This document shows, in pieces, positions 1-10,418 of a stretch of 64,000 nucleotides of DNA; the first letter of the stretch is position 1, and every line of letters begins with the position of its first letter. This DNA is from Synechococcales cyanobacterium bin31.maxbin.ball.101 (lineage in GTDB: Bacteria; Cyanobacteriota; Cyanobacteriia; Leptolyngbyales; Leptolyngbyaceae). The translations under genes were made by a program, and so were the position numbers. Where the stretch lies: contig JAAFJU010000002.1 in NCBI GenBank assembly GCA_013298165.1, forward strand, positions 34,986 through 98,985, read 5' to 3'. The notes beneath the pieces were generated by a model, which saw only the letters and a list, made by a program, of their open reading frames with translations, did not search any database and was not told where the DNA came from.

Positions 1-687
1 CTCTAACAGGTTGATCAGTTCCGTCTGGATGGCGCTGTCCTTGGGGTTGAGGTTTTTAGCCGTGACCAGGGTGTCGAGGGCTTCGTACCAGAGGGACGCT
101 TGCGCGTAGACTTGGGCACGATCGGGGGTGGTGCGCGCTTTGCTGAGGGTTTCTTGGAGGTTTTCGGGTTCTTCTATGCGGGTGATGCCTGCTGAGGGGC
201 TATTGATGCGTTCGAAGGTTTTGGGGTTGCAGAGGATGGCGACGGACCATTCGTATTTTTTGCCTACGGTTAGTTCTGGTTGGTTGGTGGGGTAGGCGAT
301 CGTCTGTAGACCGGGTTGTTTGGGTTGGATGGTTTGGGACCAGAGGGTGGATTTTCCGATTTCGCGAATCCGGACATCTAAGCTTTGGCTACCGGAGAAG
401 TAGGCGTAGAGGGTGGGGCGGGGGCTACTGGTTTGGCCGATGTGGCTGGTGGGGGAGAGGGCGGCGATGAAGAGTTTTTCGCTTTGACCGGAGCAGGAGA
501 CGCCATCGGCACTGCGCGTTCCGCTGCCTTCTGTTCGTTGAGGGGTCGATCGTCCAGGGGGCTGGTACTGGACGCGACCTCCGGCTAAAGCTGCCTGTAT
601 GGGGGTGCTGCCGCTAGTAGACAAAAAGGCTTGGATGCTGAGCAGGGCAAGGGCGCTGGTGAATAGGGTGGTGAGTTTGGATGTCAT
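1..687 (-). CDS. DUF928 domain protein, exported (partial, C-terminus cut by window edge)
   Basis: The frame is open from an ATG at 687 to the left edge of the window (229 codons, no stop), so the C-terminus is missing. The first ~32 residues form a signal peptide with the hydrophobic run TTLFTSALALLSIQAFL and small residues before a likely cleavage near QAALAGG. What follows matches the DUF928 family of cyanobacteria: a CSGQSEKLFIAALSPTSHIG stretch, then SPRPTLYAYFSGS, then a beta-rich part ending in KKYEWSVAILCNPKTF and the start of a helical C-terminal region. Members are small periplasmic or secreted proteins of unknown function. The next gene, chlH, lies more than 400 bases away on the same strand and is separated by a strong terminator, so this gene has its own promoter. 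Confidence 0.8.
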   Translation of the reverse strand, partial: MTSKLTTLFTSALALLSIQAFLSTSGSTPIQAALAGGRVQYQPPGRSTPQRTEGSGTRSADGVSCSGQSEKLFIAALSPTSHIGQTSSPRPTLYAYFSGSQSLDVRIREIGKSTLWSQTIQPKQPGLQTIAYPTNQPELTVGKKYEWSVAILCNPKTFERINSPSAGITRIEEPENLQETLSKARTTPDRAQVYAQASLWYEALDTLVTAKNLNPKDSAIQTELINLLE

Positions 688-1018
688 ACTAGGGTCTCCT
701 GAGGGCGGCGCGATTCTCTATAGTCTTCTAATCTGTCTGTGACAAATCCGAATTGTTTTGGAGTTTCTGTATTTTTCTATGGTTTTTTGGGGCTGGCAGT
801 GATATCAACCCGAGGGGGCTGTGATCTGACTCGATCGCTTTTCAAAAAGAAGGCGTTTCGGCCCATTAAGTTCCCCATTCTGAGAAAAATGTGGAAAGAA
901 GCTTCAAAATTTGGGATTCAGCGAAGCTATACAAATGAAGTTTTCGGCTTATGCAAGCCCTAAGCAATGCCCAAACAGTTATGGCGGCTGGATGCCTTTA
1001 AAGAAGATGCTTTCAAAG
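688..1018. other. Intergenic region, nothing recognised
   Basis: About 330 bases between the DUF928 gene and the chlH terminator. A 74-codon open frame on the plus strand (739-963) has no ribosome binding site, no familiar motif and a Phe/Lys-rich composition expected of AT-rich intergenic DNA. I do not call it. The promoter of the DUF928 gene must lie at its left end, but I cannot place it. Confidence 0.5.
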
Positions 1019-1056
1019 AAAAGGAGCTAAGCCATTAATGTGGCTTAGCTCCTTTT
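1019..1056 (-). terminator. Terminator of chlH
   Basis: A perfect 16-bp stem (1019-1034 pairing with 1041-1056) with a 6-base loop lies 30 bases beyond the chlH stop. The stem contains GGAGCTAAGCCA and its complement and is flanked by A and T runs on both sides, so it can stop leftward transcription from chlH. Nothing converges from the other side. Confidence 0.85.
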
Positions 1057-1086
1057 AAAATTAGTAAAAATTAGATTGTTGAATGA

Positions 1087-4000
1087 TTATTCAACGCCTT
1101 CAATCCGATCTTCGACTTCTTGATAGAGTTCGCGGAGCCGATCGAGGTTCTCGTCACTGGTTTCCCAATAGCCGCGACCGTTCGCTTCTAGCAGGGTCGT
1201 GACCATTTTGCGGAACGAGTTGGGGTTCAAGTTAAGAAGACGCTCTTGCATTTCCTTATCTTTCATGAAGGTACTGTTGGCATCTTCGTAGACCCAGTTA
1301 TCCACTGCATCCGCCGTCGCCGACCAGCCCATGGTGTTGACCAAGCGCTTCGACAATTCACGTACGCCCTCGTAGCCGTGGGACAGCATTCCTTCGTACC
1401 ACTTGGGGTTCAGGAGCTTCGTGCGGGAGTCGAGACGGACGGTCTCTGACAGGGTACGAATTTGAGCATTCGCGGTCGTCGTATCGGCCATGTAGGACGT
1501 GGGCGCTTTGCCGTCGTCACGCAGTCTCGATACGATCTTCGTGGGGTCGGAGTCGTAGTAGTGCGAGACATCCGTGAGGGAAATCTCGGACGAGTCTAGG
1601 TTTTGGAAGGTCACGTCGGCGGTCTTGAGGGACGCGCGGAAGAGGTCTTCTTTTTGCTCCATGACGCCGGGATTGTCGGAGGAGAAGGCAAATCCCTTGC
1701 GGGCAAGGTACATGTTTTGCAGTTCTTCTTCGTTTTCCCAGGTGCCATTTTCAACGGCGAGGTTGATGTTGGAGGAGTAGGAGCCGGACGCATTTGAAAA
1801 CACACGGGTTGCGGCTTGTCGGACGCTGACGCCGAGCTGGGCGGCTTGGTCGATCGCGTGCTTTCTGACGTAGTTCATTTCCAATGGCTCGTCTGCTTCA
1901 GCAGCCATTTTCACGGCTTGGTCGAGCAGCGCCATTTGGTTGATGAATAGATCGCGGAAGACGCCGGAGCAGTTGACTACCACGTCAATGCGGGGACGAC
2001 CGAGTTCATTTAACGGAATTAATTCCAGTTTGTTCACCCGACCGAAGGCATCAGCCACAGGCTTCGTCCCGACCATCCAGAGGATTTGGGCTAGGGATTC
2101 GCCGTAGGTCTTGATGTTGTCGGTACCCCAGAGGACGCAGGCGATCGTCTCAGGATAAGCGCCATCGTTTTCAGCACGTTGACGATCGATCAACCGATCG
2201 ACCACTACCTTCGCCGCATTCACCGCTGCGGTCGTGGGAATGGACTGAGGATCCAAGGCGTGAATGTTCTTGCCTGTGGGCAGGACATCCGGGTTGCGAA
2301 TTGGGTCGCCACCGGGACCGGGCATGATGTATTCACCATTGAGACCCGTGAGCAATCCACCGAGTTCATTGTCCGCAACGACCTGTTTTAGACAGAACTG
2401 TAGGAATTCAAACAACGGCTTGATGGCATCTCCATCGACGTTGCCATAGCCCAGGCTATGCAGAGCCTCCACCCAAGGCTCTTGTTTGCCACCAAACCCG
2501 TTAAACAGGTTGCCAAACATCGACGTTTTGGACACGCGGCCTTCTTCGTCTTGCTGTGCGCGCACCATAGCGGTGACGGCAGCACGACTTGCGGCATTGA
2601 TGTCGTTGAGCAGTTGGACATCATCCAAGACACCCAAATCGCTGTTCTTAAAGATGTCGTCGATGTTGCGATAAACGCTGTTAGCGATCACGCGGGTCAG
2701 GCTGAGAATACCGTCTTCTTCCCGATCGAGGCTAGCAATATTAACCAAGGTGGCGATCGCTTCATCGGCAGTCGGCGGTTTGCCAATGGTGTGCAAGCCG
2801 CAGGGCAGGAGACGTGATTCGATTTCCATGATCTTGATGTAGATCTTGCCGACGATCGTGTCGCGCTGATCTTGGGTCAGTTCTGCGGCGCTGCCTTCTG
2901 GCAATACCACATCTCGATCCAAGTTACAGATGCGGGCTTGATCCATGATGGAATCCACGATCTGAACGCCGCGTCCGCCATCTTTAAGCGTTTGGTAAGA
3001 CGCAATCAACTCACCCAAGGCTTTCAAACCCTTATACAATCCTGCATTTTCCGCAGGGGGCGTCAGGTAGGAAATCGTCTCAGCGTAGGAGCGACGTTTT
3101 GCGATCGTCGCTTCAGACGGGTTATTGGCTGCGTAGTAGTAAAGGTTGGGAATCGAGCCAATCAGACTGTCGGGATAGCAGGTATCCGACATTCCCATTT
3201 GCTTACCGGGCATGAATTCCAGAGAGCCGTGGGTGCCAAAGTGCAGCACGGCATCGGCTTCCCACACCCGTTCGAGATAGGTGTAGTAGGCGGCGAACCC
3301 GTGGTGAGGGCTGGCCGATCGGCTGAACAGCAAGCGCATGGGATCGCCTTCATAGCCAAAGGTCGGTTGAACGCCGATGAAGACATTGCCAAACTGTTTT
3401 CCGAAGATCAGCAGGTTTTGTCCATCGGTATTCAGATGGCCCGGAGCAGGTCCCCAGGAGTCATGCAGACGAGTGTGATAGGGCGTCAGACGCTCATACT
3501 CTTCGACGGACATGCGGTAAGCAACGTTCAGGTCAGGGCTGCTGTACTGGGCTTCGGCGTCGTGAAGGACTTCTAACATCAATGCTTTGGAGTCTTCAGG
3601 CAAGTCGCCGACGGCATAGCCATCACCTTTCAAGCCTTCCAGCACTTTGTAAATGGAGCCAAACACGTCCAAGTAGGCCGCCGTCCCCACGTTTCCTTTA
3701 TCCGGTGGGAAGCTGAAAACGGTGATCGCAACTTTTTTCTCGGCTTGCTTTTTACGGCGAAGATTTGCCCATTTCAGTGCGCGTTTTGCAATGGTTTCGA
3801 CCCGATCCTGCAAGGTAATGGATTTCCCCGTGGAACCATCACGACCGGACATGACGATCGGTTCGATCGCCCCATCCAACTCAGGCAATGCAATCTGCAA
3901 CGCCACTTGAATCGGATGCAGACCTAAATCACTGTCCTGCCACTCTTCGGTGGTCTGGAACACTAACGGCAACGCCACCATATAGGGACGGTTGAGCTTC

Positions 4001-5100
4001 TTCAGAGAATCGATCGCCTTCGGATGATCTTGCTTAGCAGGGCCACCTACTAATGCAAATCCAGTCAGGGATACAACTGCATCCACGATCGCTTCCTGCT
4101 TATTAATCGGCTCGTAGAAGTACTCATCTACGGGTTTTGAAAAGTCGAGACCGCCTGCGAAGACGGGAATGACCCGCGCACCCATGGCTTCAAATTCCGA
4201 CACCATGGCCACATAGTGCGCGTCGTCGCCTGTGACGATATGGGTCCGCTGCATGACGAGACCGATCGTCGGACAGTCGCCCTTGCGCTGGGCCTCAGGC
4301 AAGTCCTTACGGGAGGCGTACCAGTTCAGATACTCCTTCGCATCGTCATACATGCTAGGCGCTAGCGGATGCCAGATGCCCATGTCCAGGTAGGTAATGG
4401 GTTCAGCGTAGGAAAAAGCTGCCGTCTCGTCATTGTCCGATCGGGCGGTATCTTTGCCGTTGAAGACATATTTATCTGCCAACATCAAGAAGAAGTTTTC
4501 CAGGTTTTCTTCGTTGCCGCCCAGCCAATACTGGAAGCTCAGCATGAAGTTGCGGGCATCTTGCGCTTTTTCCATAGGCAAGAATTTCAGCACCGTCGGC
4601 AAGGTCCGCAGAAGCTTCAACATCGCATCTTGGAAACCCGCTCCGGATTTCTCTTTGCGCTTCTTCATGAAGCTGCCAATGACGCTCTTGGACTGGCCGA
4701 TTTGAGCGAGCGAAAAACTGCCCATCTTGTTCAGGCGCATGACCTGAGGCATGGAGGGGAAGACCACTGACACATCGAGCTTGTCTTTGATTGGCTCGAC
4801 GGCGGCGACGATTTTGTCCGCCAGGTCTTCTAGGAAAATTAGGGAGGCGATGAAAATGTTGGCTTCGGCGACGTCGCGCTTGAAGTCCTCGTAATTACCA
4901 TTGTCTCGCAGCTCTTCGATCAGGTAGCCACTAATCTCGATCGCAATGTCGGAGTGTTTGGCGTTGATGGATCTTACAGCCGCAGAAATGGCGCTTTGGT
5001 ATTGCGGCTCCAGCACTACGTACACCACCTTGACAAGCGATCGACCTTTAAGGTCATCCGGCTTGATATGGCGGACGGTCGGCTTAGTGTAAGTGAACAT
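1087..5100 (-). CDS. chlH: Magnesium chelatase subunit H
   Basis: Large porphyrin-binding subunit of magnesium chelatase. With ChlI and ChlD it inserts Mg2+ into protoporphyrin IX, the first step committed to chlorophyll. The frame is open further upstream, but I choose the ATG at 5100. The protein then begins [19 protein letters not shown], as its cyanobacterial relatives do, and AAGGAG lies at 5111-5116, ten bases before it. That gives 1,337 residues, the normal family length. Recognisable CobN/ChlH segments include the [19 protein letters not shown] motif, [17 protein letters not shown], and the C-terminal [20 protein letters not shown]. It is monocistronic, with its own terminator. ChlI and ChlD are not in the window. 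Confidence 0.98.
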   Translation of the reverse strand: MFTYTKPTVRHIKPDDLKGRSLVKVVYVVLEPQYQSAISAAVRSINAKHSDIAIEISGYLIEELRDNGNYEDFKRDVAEANIFIASLIFLEDLADKIVAAVEPIKDKLDVSVVFPSMPQVMRLNKMGSFSLAQIGQSKSVIGSFMKKRKEKSGAGFQDAMLKLLRTLPTVLKFLPMEKAQDARNFMLSFQYWLGGNEENLENFFLMLADKYVFNGKDTARSDNDETAAFSYAEPITYLDMGIWHPLAPSMYDDAKEYLNWYASRKDLPEAQRKGDCPTIGLVMQRTHIVTGDDAHYVAMVSEFEAMGARVIPVFAGGLDFSKPVDEYFYEPINKQEAIVDAVVSLTGFALVGGPAKQDHPKAIDSLKKLNRPYMVALPLVFQTTEEWQDSDLGLHPIQVALQIALPELDGAIEPIVMSGRDGSTGKSITLQDRVETIAKRALKWANLRRKKQAEKKVAITVFSFPPDKGNVGTAAYLDVFGSIYKVLEGLKGDGYAVGDLPEDSKALMLEVLHDAEAQYSSPDLNVAYRMSVEEYERLTPYHTRLHDSWGPAPGHLNTDGQNLLIFGKQFGNVFIGVQPTFGYEGDPMRLLFSRSASPHHGFAAYYTYLERVWEADAVLHFGTHGSLEFMPGKQMGMSDTCYPDSLIGSIPNLYYYAANNPSEATIAKRRSYAETISYLTPPAENAGLYKGLKALGELIASYQTLKDGGRGVQIVDSIMDQARICNLDRDVVLPEGSAAELTQDQRDTIVGKIYIKIMEIESRLLPCGLHTIGKPPTADEAIATLVNIASLDREEDGILSLTRVIANSVYRNIDDIFKNSDLGVLDDVQLLNDINAASRAAVTAMVRAQQDEEGRVSKTSMFGNLFNGFGGKQEPWVEALHSLGYGNVDGDAIKPLFEFLQFCLKQVVADNELGGLLTGLNGEYIMPGPGGDPIRNPDVLPTGKNIHALDPQSIPTTAAVNAAKVVVDRLIDRQRAENDGAYPETIACVLWGTDNIKTYGESLAQILWMVGTKPVADAFGRVNKLELIPLNELGRPRIDVVVNCSGVFRDLFINQMALLDQAVKMAAEADEPLEMNYVRKHAIDQAAQLGVSVRQAATRVFSNASGSYSSNINLAVENGTWENEEELQNMYLARKGFAFSSDNPGVMEQKEDLFRASLKTADVTFQNLDSSEISLTDVSHYYDSDPTKIVSRLRDDGKAPTSYMADTTTANAQIRTLSETVRLDSRTKLLNPKWYEGMLSHGYEGVRELSKRLVNTMGWSATADAVDNWVYEDANSTFMKDKEMQERLLNLNPNSFRKMVTTLLEANGRGYWETSDENLDRLRELYQEVEDRIEGVE

Positions 5101-5418
5101 GCGGTTCAGACTCCTTCGATGCTTGTTCTCTTCGATAATCAGTGTTTGACGATCGGCACCCATCCCCAAATCGGGATTCAGCGCCTCCAGATGAAGCTTT
5201 ACAAACTTTGAATGAAAGTAAGCCGCTCAACGGTCGTAACGTTTATTAAACCACGAAGCTCTAGACGAGCGCGGAATCAGGGCTAGGAACTGAAACAACT
5301 TGATATAAAGAGGGTTTCTTATATAACGATCTTGTAACAGTTTGACCGGATCAGACTCAAACGATCATTACGAAACTTTATATTTCGTGTGATATTAAAA
5401 TAATGTTAACCCGTGACG
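5101..5418. other. chlH upstream region
   Basis: About 320 AT-rich bases upstream of chlH holding its leader and promoter. On the minus strand a TATATAAG stretch (around 5320) could be a -10 element, but I see no convincing -35 partner. No open frame or RNA is evident. Confidence 0.4.
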
Positions 5419-5649
5419 TTAGGGGTGATGGGAACTGCTGGACGGTTGAATGGGGAAGTCTAGGCGCGCGGTCAGGTGTGGGATGACAGAGACGAGGCAC
5501 AGTCCGATGAGGAGAATGGTGAGGGACTGGAGCGTCGGAAAAATGCCATCACGCAAGAGGCGCGTTAAGGGGTGACTCTGGTAACGCAGCGATCGGATCG
5601 AAGTATTTTTAACGAATGGCCCAGGGGAATAGCTCTTGCTAGAGAACAT
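5419..5649 (-). CDS. Possible small membrane protein
   Basis: A 76-codon frame with an ATG at 5649. It has a basic N-terminus, one convincing hydrophobic segment (LQSLTILLIGLCLVSVIPHL, about residues 40-59) and a Ser/His-rich tail. I do not recognise a family. There is no clear ribosome binding site, and the gene stands alone between apcD and chlH, so it may be spurious. It is included because the membrane segment and the GC content look gene-like and nothing overlaps it. Confidence 0.3.
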   Translation of the reverse strand: MFSSKSYSPGPFVKNTSIRSLRYQSHPLTRLLRDGIFPTLQSLTILLIGLCLVSVIPHLTARLDFPIQPSSSSHHP

Positions 5650-5836
5650 AAAAAAGACTCAAGAGGAACAGCAGATCGATGCGATCTGCGGGGAATCTAC
5701 GGTCCGCCTGGATCAGGCGATGTTCGACAGTTGGCTTTTAATTAGCGGTTGATGACTAATAACTGTCTAATACCTGTCTTAGTGTAGATCTCTGCTGAAC
5801 CCGTTGGCCAGGTTTTGGATGTTAAGAATCACAATG

Positions 5837-5876
5837 AAAAAAGCACTCGATGCAAAGAGCGATCGAGTGCTTTTTT
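5837..5876 (-). terminator. Terminator of apcD
   Basis: A 15-bp stem (5837-5851 with 5862-5876) built on AAGCACTCGAT, with a 10-base loop and A and T tracts at its feet, lies about 35 bases after the apcD stop. The symmetric A/T tracts would let it work in both directions. Confidence 0.85.
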
Positions 5877-5910
5877 CAATTTAATCTTAGGCTATGAATC
5901 AGATGGGAAA

Positions 5911-6396
5911 TTAGGACATCGCCTGGATGATGAAGTCAAAATAGGGCGCAGCAGCAGCGGCATCTGCATCACTCAACAAGTCCAGAGAGGCTGTTTTGAG
6001 GCATTTGATCGCATCTAACATCCCAGGAACCGGAACGCCGAGGGAGTTGTACATTTCCCGGACGCCGACAATCCCGATGCTTTCGATCGGATCCTTGTCG
6101 CCTGCCAAAACCCCATAGGTCACAAGGCGCAGGTACCAGCCGTAATCACGGATGCAGAGGGCGCGTTCCCGTCCACCAAAGGCATTACCGCCGGGGGCGA
6201 TGTATTCAGGGTGGACTTTCCAAAGGTTTTTAACGGATTCATCAATGATTTTTTTCTCATTTTCTGAAAGCGTCGAAACGATGCGCGTCCGCTGTGCTCC
6301 GGTCTGGAAATACTCTTGCACGCTCTTGAGTTCACCGCTGGTCGGATACCGCAGTTCATCGTCGGCTGTGAGAATAACTTGGCTAACTACGCTCAT
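5911..6396 (-). CDS. apcD: Allophycocyanin alpha-B chain (phycobilisome terminal emitter)
   Basis: Minor alpha-type core phycobiliprotein, one of the terminal energy emitters that pass excitation from the phycobilisome to the photosystems. It has 161 residues, the family length. The chromophore cysteine is Cys81 in [18 protein letters not shown], and the protein begins [18 protein letters not shown] and ends [10 protein letters not shown]. Those two ends are diagnostic of ApcD rather than the major ApcA. As is usual for apcD, it stands alone, not in the apcABC operon. It has its own terminator downstream and tRNA-Ser upstream. Confidence 0.96.
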   Translation of the reverse strand: MSVVSQVILTADDELRYPTSGELKSVQEYFQTGAQRTRIVSTLSENEKKIIDESVKNLWKVHPEYIAPGGNAFGGRERALCIRDYGWYLRLVTYGVLAGDKDPIESIGIVGVREMYNSLGVPVPGMLDAIKCLKTASLDLLSDADAAAAAPYFDFIIQAMS

Positions 6397-6529
6397 AGGA
6401 GATGTTTTTTAAGGGCTGTCTTTTTGAATTCTTCTAGTAGTTTATCTACTTTCGGGAGTTTGCAGAAGGGGGAAGCCGAGATTTATGGGAAATCCGTTAC
6501 ATTGCTTAACAAATTACGGGGTTCAAAAA

Positions 6530-6612
6530 CGGAGAGGGTGGGATTCGAACCCACGGTACTTGCGTACATCCGATTTCAAGTCGGACGCATTCGACCACTC
6601 TGCCACCTCTCC
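6530..6612 (-). tRNA. trnS-UGA: tRNA-Ser(TGA)
   Basis: Read on the minus strand, the 83 bases fold as a class II tRNA. The acceptor is GGAGAGG pairing with CCTCTCC, with G as discriminator. The anticodon stem TCCGA/TCGGA holds a CTTGAAA loop, giving anticodon TGA. There is a long variable arm (TAC-GCAA-GTA) and a T arm with GTTCGAATC. The CCA end is not encoded. Long variable arm and G73 fit serine. Confidence 0.96.
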
Positions 6613-6655
6613 AGGTAAAGCTCTCAGTATTCTAGCGTAATTTTTTATGAGAGTT

Positions 6656-7546
6656 TCAGATTTTTTTAGAGATTAAATCGTCTTCATAGATGATTTGGTG
6701 CTGATCGTTGAGCCAGACGATCGCCGCGCTGTCCAATCGATCGTTTTTAATCTGGACCAGGGTGAAACAGCGGTTGGTGGTGTTGGTCTTGGTGGAGTGG
6801 ATGATGCGGGGGACGCAGGCGGCGTTTAGATACGTTGTATAGCTTGTCTGGCGCAGGCGTTCGCGCTGGGCGGTGAGGTGACGCAGGCGATGGTGCATAT
6901 GGCCGAAGGTGACGAAGACGATCGATTTGCCCAGTTGTTCGGCTTGGTGGATGGCGGCTTCTAGGTCCCGATCGCCGTGATCCCCGCCCAAGGGATTCCA
7001 GTCTTTGCCGCAGAGTGAATCCGGCCGATCGCCTAGGCCAGCGGGTCCGTTATGGCCCATGAGAATAATCTGTTGACCTTGGGCGTCTTGAATTTGTTGG
7101 ACGATGCGATCGGTGGATTCACTCTGATTGTGGATGCCGTAGCGATCGCGGTAAAAGCGCTTGCTGTTCCATTCGGCACCGCCGGAACTAAAGGGCCGCC
7201 CGCCGACCACGGTGAGATCCCACTGGGGAAACTCTAGTTTGCTGTAGCCGACGTGGGTGTCTCCGATGAGGTCCAGTTGTATTTGCAGGCGATCTTCAAC
7301 GGTGCGATCGTAGGGGGCATTTTCTCGTCCGGACTTGGTGCTGCTGTACCAGGCATCATGATTTCCAAAAATAATCGCCTTGGGCAGATCAAGCTGCGAC
7401 ACCTGCCGCACCACCGCCACCGATTCATTGCCAAAATCGCCCACAAACAGGACCAAATCGACCTGTAGACTATGTAGCGCCCCATGGTCAGCCTGTTCCC
7501 ACTGATCATGGACATCCCCCACGATCGCAATCTTCAAGTCCTGCAC
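6656..7546 (-). CDS. Metallophosphoesterase, TIGR04168-type
   Basis: A calcineurin-like phosphoesterase of the cyanobacterial and plastid TIGR04168 group; its substrate is not known. It has 296 residues. The metal-binding motifs are in order: GDVHD (residues 10-14), GDFGN, GNHDAW, and later GHNGPAGLG and GHMHH. It starts at GTG 7546 behind a GAGAGAGGG stretch. The gene follows the acidic protein at 7622 on the same strand by about 75 bases and may be co-transcribed with it. Confidence 0.85.
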   Translation of the reverse strand: MQDLKIAIVGDVHDQWEQADHGALHSLQVDLVLFVGDFGNESVAVVRQVSQLDLPKAIIFGNHDAWYSSTKSGRENAPYDRTVEDRLQIQLDLIGDTHVGYSKLEFPQWDLTVVGGRPFSSGGAEWNSKRFYRDRYGIHNQSESTDRIVQQIQDAQGQQIILMGHNGPAGLGDRPDSLCGKDWNPLGGDHGDRDLEAAIHQAEQLGKSIVFVTFGHMHHRLRHLTAQRERLRQTSYTTYLNAACVPRIIHSTKTNTTNRCFTLVQIKNDRLDSAAIVWLNDQHQIIYEDDLISKKI

Positions 7547-7621
7547 TAAACCCTCTCTCCCAGTTACTTAAACGTTATTCAGAGTGCGTTATTCAAAGCC
7601 TTCAACCCCCAAGGCTTGGGG

Positions 7622-8905
7622 CTACCGATCGTTGAGCCAGGTGGAACGCCATGCCACTTGCGCTTCGGCGACGGACAGTTTGCGTTGATAAACGCGATAG
7701 TCACGGGTGAGGGTTTGGAGTTCCAGGCTGAGTTCTCGAATATTCCGTCTCCAGCGCATTAGGAGGGGATCGTGAAATTCAAGTTCTGAGAGGCGGACTT
7801 GCAGGGCGATGACATGGGTGAGTTTCGGTACGACGTTGAGGGGACGGCTCTGTTTCTTTTGAGGAGAGGAAGGTTCCTGGGGTTCTGAGTCTGAGTCCTG
7901 CGATCGATCGCGATCGTTAGAAGAATCAGCAGCCTCAGACTCATTGGAATTCTCTTGCGAATCCCGTGAACGATTGTTAGATTTACTGCTGGATCCACTA
8001 CCAGAGGCATTCCCCAGTTCCACCAACATCTGAATCACATGGGAAATCTTGGTCGCCCCATCTCCATTGGCCCGAGAAGCGGCTTCCAATGCCCGATCGG
8101 GGACTTGGGGTGGAATCAATTGCGCTTTTTGCAGAGCTTGATTGACTTGATAGGACGCTAGACAGATCTGTTCTCGAATGGCATGTTCGATGCTGTCCTG
8201 CCAGGAGAGGACGCGATCGACGGGCGTTTTGGGTTCTTTGGCGGTGATGGCGGCAGCGACTTGGGAGAGGATAGCCTGAAGTTCGCGGGCATCCGCTTCG
8301 GTCATGCGGCGGCGTCCCGTGTCAGAGCCTGAAAATGGGGTGTCATCCTCGTCCTCATCGTCCTCGTCTTCATCCGCATCGTCTTCGTCTAGATCAATCT
8401 CTTCTATTTCCTCCACATCCCCCAAAATCTCCTGGATGGCCGATCGTTGTGAGGAACCGAGTCCCGGTGCAAAGTCTGCCAACACCGTTGGATCCGTCAG
8501 ATCTAGGGTAAAGGACGTGGTTCCATCATCCTCTTCTTCGTCCTCTTCTTCATCCATGGACATGAACTGCTCCGGTGTCATGGAGAAAAATTCCGGCATT
8601 TGGACGGAGGGCAGTACAGGGGGTGGAAAGAGCAATATGTCGGAAATAAATCCGGCGGTTGTTTTAGTGATTTTTTGGATCCGTTGCTGAAGGTCGTGGC
8701 GTTGGGTCATGGAGAGGGCCACAAATTCCTGAGGATAGCCTTCAGTACAAATGTGGTAGCAAGCTTGCAAGACTTGCTGCTGAAAAACGCGCACGAGAAC
8801 TTGAAGGTAGCCGCCATAGGTCTGGTCGAGCTTCGCCTTCAATTCATCCGTTTGACGATCGAGGGAGGCGATTTTTTGTGTCAGTTGCTCAACCGATCCG
8901 GTCAT
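7622..8905 (-). CDS. Conserved acidic protein of unknown function
   Basis: A 427-residue soluble protein that I cannot assign to a named family. The N-terminal ~95 residues are helical and begin with a coiled-coil-like stretch (TQKIASLDRQTDELKAKLDQ). Two highly acidic low-complexity runs follow (DEEEDEEEDD around residue 125 and EEIDLDEDDADEDEDDEDE around 170-190). A helical middle part comes next, then a Ser/Asn/Asp-rich linker (about 305-345). The basic C-terminal domain (LTHVIALQVRLSELEFHDPL onward) may bind the acidic part or nucleic acid. ATG at 8905. Confidence 0.65.
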   Translation of the reverse strand: MTGSVEQLTQKIASLDRQTDELKAKLDQTYGGYLQVLVRVFQQQVLQACYHICTEGYPQEFVALSMTQRHDLQQRIQKITKTTAGFISDILLFPPPVLPSVQMPEFFSMTPEQFMSMDEEEDEEEDDGTTSFTLDLTDPTVLADFAPGLGSSQRSAIQEILGDVEEIEEIDLDEDDADEDEDDEDEDDTPFSGSDTGRRRMTEADARELQAILSQVAAAITAKEPKTPVDRVLSWQDSIEHAIREQICLASYQVNQALQKAQLIPPQVPDRALEAASRANGDGATKISHVIQMLVELGNASGSGSSSKSNNRSRDSQENSNESEAADSSNDRDRSQDSDSEPQEPSSPQKKQSRPLNVVPKLTHVIALQVRLSELEFHDPLLMRWRRNIRELSLELQTLTRDYRVYQRKLSVAEAQVAWRSTWLNDR

Positions 8906-8950
8906 GGGGAAAAATCCGAAGAATGTCTAGATTATTTTAAGTCGCTTTAA

Positions 8951-10333
8951 CTAGGATATCGCCATCTTGTGCCACACCTGACATTCACTCAGCCATCGCT
9001 TCGGAAATTTAGGTGTCGCACCCCAGTGGAGATGGAGGTAGGATGCCTGAAAACTGCCGCTCCCCCAGCCTTCCAGGACGGGGGCTTCGCTGTCAGATTG
9101 TTCTAGCCGTTTTAAATGATAAAGCGGGTCGATCGGCGGATGAATGATTTCCGATCGGTGAAACTCATGGCCGCGCAGCCGATCGCCAATGCGTAACATG
9201 GGGGTATTGGACTGGGCGATGGCGTTCCGGTAGCCAAGGGTGAGGCGATTGCCCATGACGGCTTGGGTGGGCAATGCGCCGACCATGGGATAGTCCTGAT
9301 TTTCAAAGTCGCGGATGCTATTTCCCAAGTACATCAATCCACCACACTCCGCGTAAGTCGGCAATCCGGCGACGATCGATTGTCGAACATGGCGGGTAGC
9401 GGTTTGATTATCCGCCAGTTGTGCGGCGAACATTTCGGGAAAGCCGCCGCCGAGATAGAGTCCTTGGATTCCATCAGGAAGTTTTCGATCTCTGAGGGGA
9501 CTCCATTCGATGAGTTCAGCCCCCAGCTTTTGGAGTAGTTCTAAATTGTCAGCGTAGTAAAAATTAAAGGCTTCATCTCTTGCAACCGCAATCCGAACCT
9601 TCTGTGCGATCGGAATCAGGTGTTGCTCAGGTTTTACGATCGGGGCTGGGCGAGTTTCTGTCGCGAGTAAGGGCAAGAGTCGCTCCCAATCAAAACAGCG
9701 CAATCCCAGTTCTGCAAGCTGTTGAAAAATCTGCTTAAGCTGCGGGAGTTCGTCGGTGGGGACGAGTCCTAGGTGACGATCGGGCAAGCTGATGTTGTCT
9801 TCGCGGCGCAGGATGCCGAGGATGGGAAGATTCAGGGGTTCGATGGCGGCTTTGAGGAGGTCGAGGTGCCGATCGCTGGCGACTTTGTTCAGCACGACGC
9901 CGATGACATTGACCTCGGGATCGAAGCTGCGATATCCGTGAATTAGGGCGGCGATCGATTGGGATGTGCTTTGGCAATTGACGACGAGAAGGACGGGAAG
10001 TTTGAGATGTTTTGCGATGAATGCGGTACTGCCAAATCCCATGGGATTAGCGGCTCCGTCAAATAGTCCCATGACGCCTTCAATCAGCGCGTGGGATTGG
10101 CTTTGAGAATGATTATAAAAGGTTTGCTCGATGTAGTCTTCGGAGGTGAGAACGGGGTCGAGATTGTAGCAGGGCCGATCGGTGATCCGCGCATGAAACA
10201 TGGGATCGATGTAGTCAGGTCCGACTTTGAAGGATTGAACCTGAATTTGTTTTTGTCGGAGGGCGGCGAGGAGGGCTAGGGTGGTGGTGGTTTTGCCGCT
10301 ACCGGAGCGATCGCCTGCGATGATCAGGGTCAT
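8951..10333 (-). CDS. cbiA: Cobyrinate a,c-diamide synthase
   Basis: Amidates the a and c side chains of cobyrinic acid with glutamine and ATP during cobamide synthesis (CobB/CbiA). It has 460 residues in two domains. The N-terminal dethiobiotin-synthetase-like ATPase has a P-loop at GDRSGSGKTT (residues 7-16) and the downstream motifs KVGPDYIDP and EGVMGLFDG. The C-terminal class I glutamine amidotransferase-like domain has the nucleophile Cys330 in YAECGGLMYLG and ends with the SYLHLHWG histidines. The gene runs leftward and its stop lies 45 bases before the next leftward start. cobS, which acts later in the same pathway, is at 15,037. I see no cobalamin riboswitch ahead of either. Confidence 0.95.
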   Translation of the reverse strand: MTLIIAGDRSGSGKTTTTLALLAALRQKQIQVQSFKVGPDYIDPMFHARITDRPCYNLDPVLTSEDYIEQTFYNHSQSQSHALIEGVMGLFDGAANPMGFGSTAFIAKHLKLPVLLVVNCQSTSQSIAALIHGYRSFDPEVNVIGVVLNKVASDRHLDLLKAAIEPLNLPILGILRREDNISLPDRHLGLVPTDELPQLKQIFQQLAELGLRCFDWERLLPLLATETRPAPIVKPEQHLIPIAQKVRIAVARDEAFNFYYADNLELLQKLGAELIEWSPLRDRKLPDGIQGLYLGGGFPEMFAAQLADNQTATRHVRQSIVAGLPTYAECGGLMYLGNSIRDFENQDYPMVGALPTQAVMGNRLTLGYRNAIAQSNTPMLRIGDRLRGHEFHRSEIIHPPIDPLYHLKRLEQSDSEAPVLEGWGSGSFQASYLHLHWGATPKFPKRWLSECQVWHKMAIS

Positions 10334-10418
10334 GAAATGGCGCTATCCAGAGATAAACAATCATTATGAAGGTTCTGGCGGCGATCGTCTACTGATTGTC
10401 TACGGCAAGGCTAGCCCC

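Noticed and set aside
739..963. 74-codon open frame on the plus strand between the DUF928 gene and chlH
   Set aside because: No ribosome binding site, no motif, biased composition typical of AT-rich intergenic DNA.
2872..3576. 234-codon plus-strand frame inside chlH
   Set aside because: Entirely antisense to the strongly conserved chlH; no independent support.
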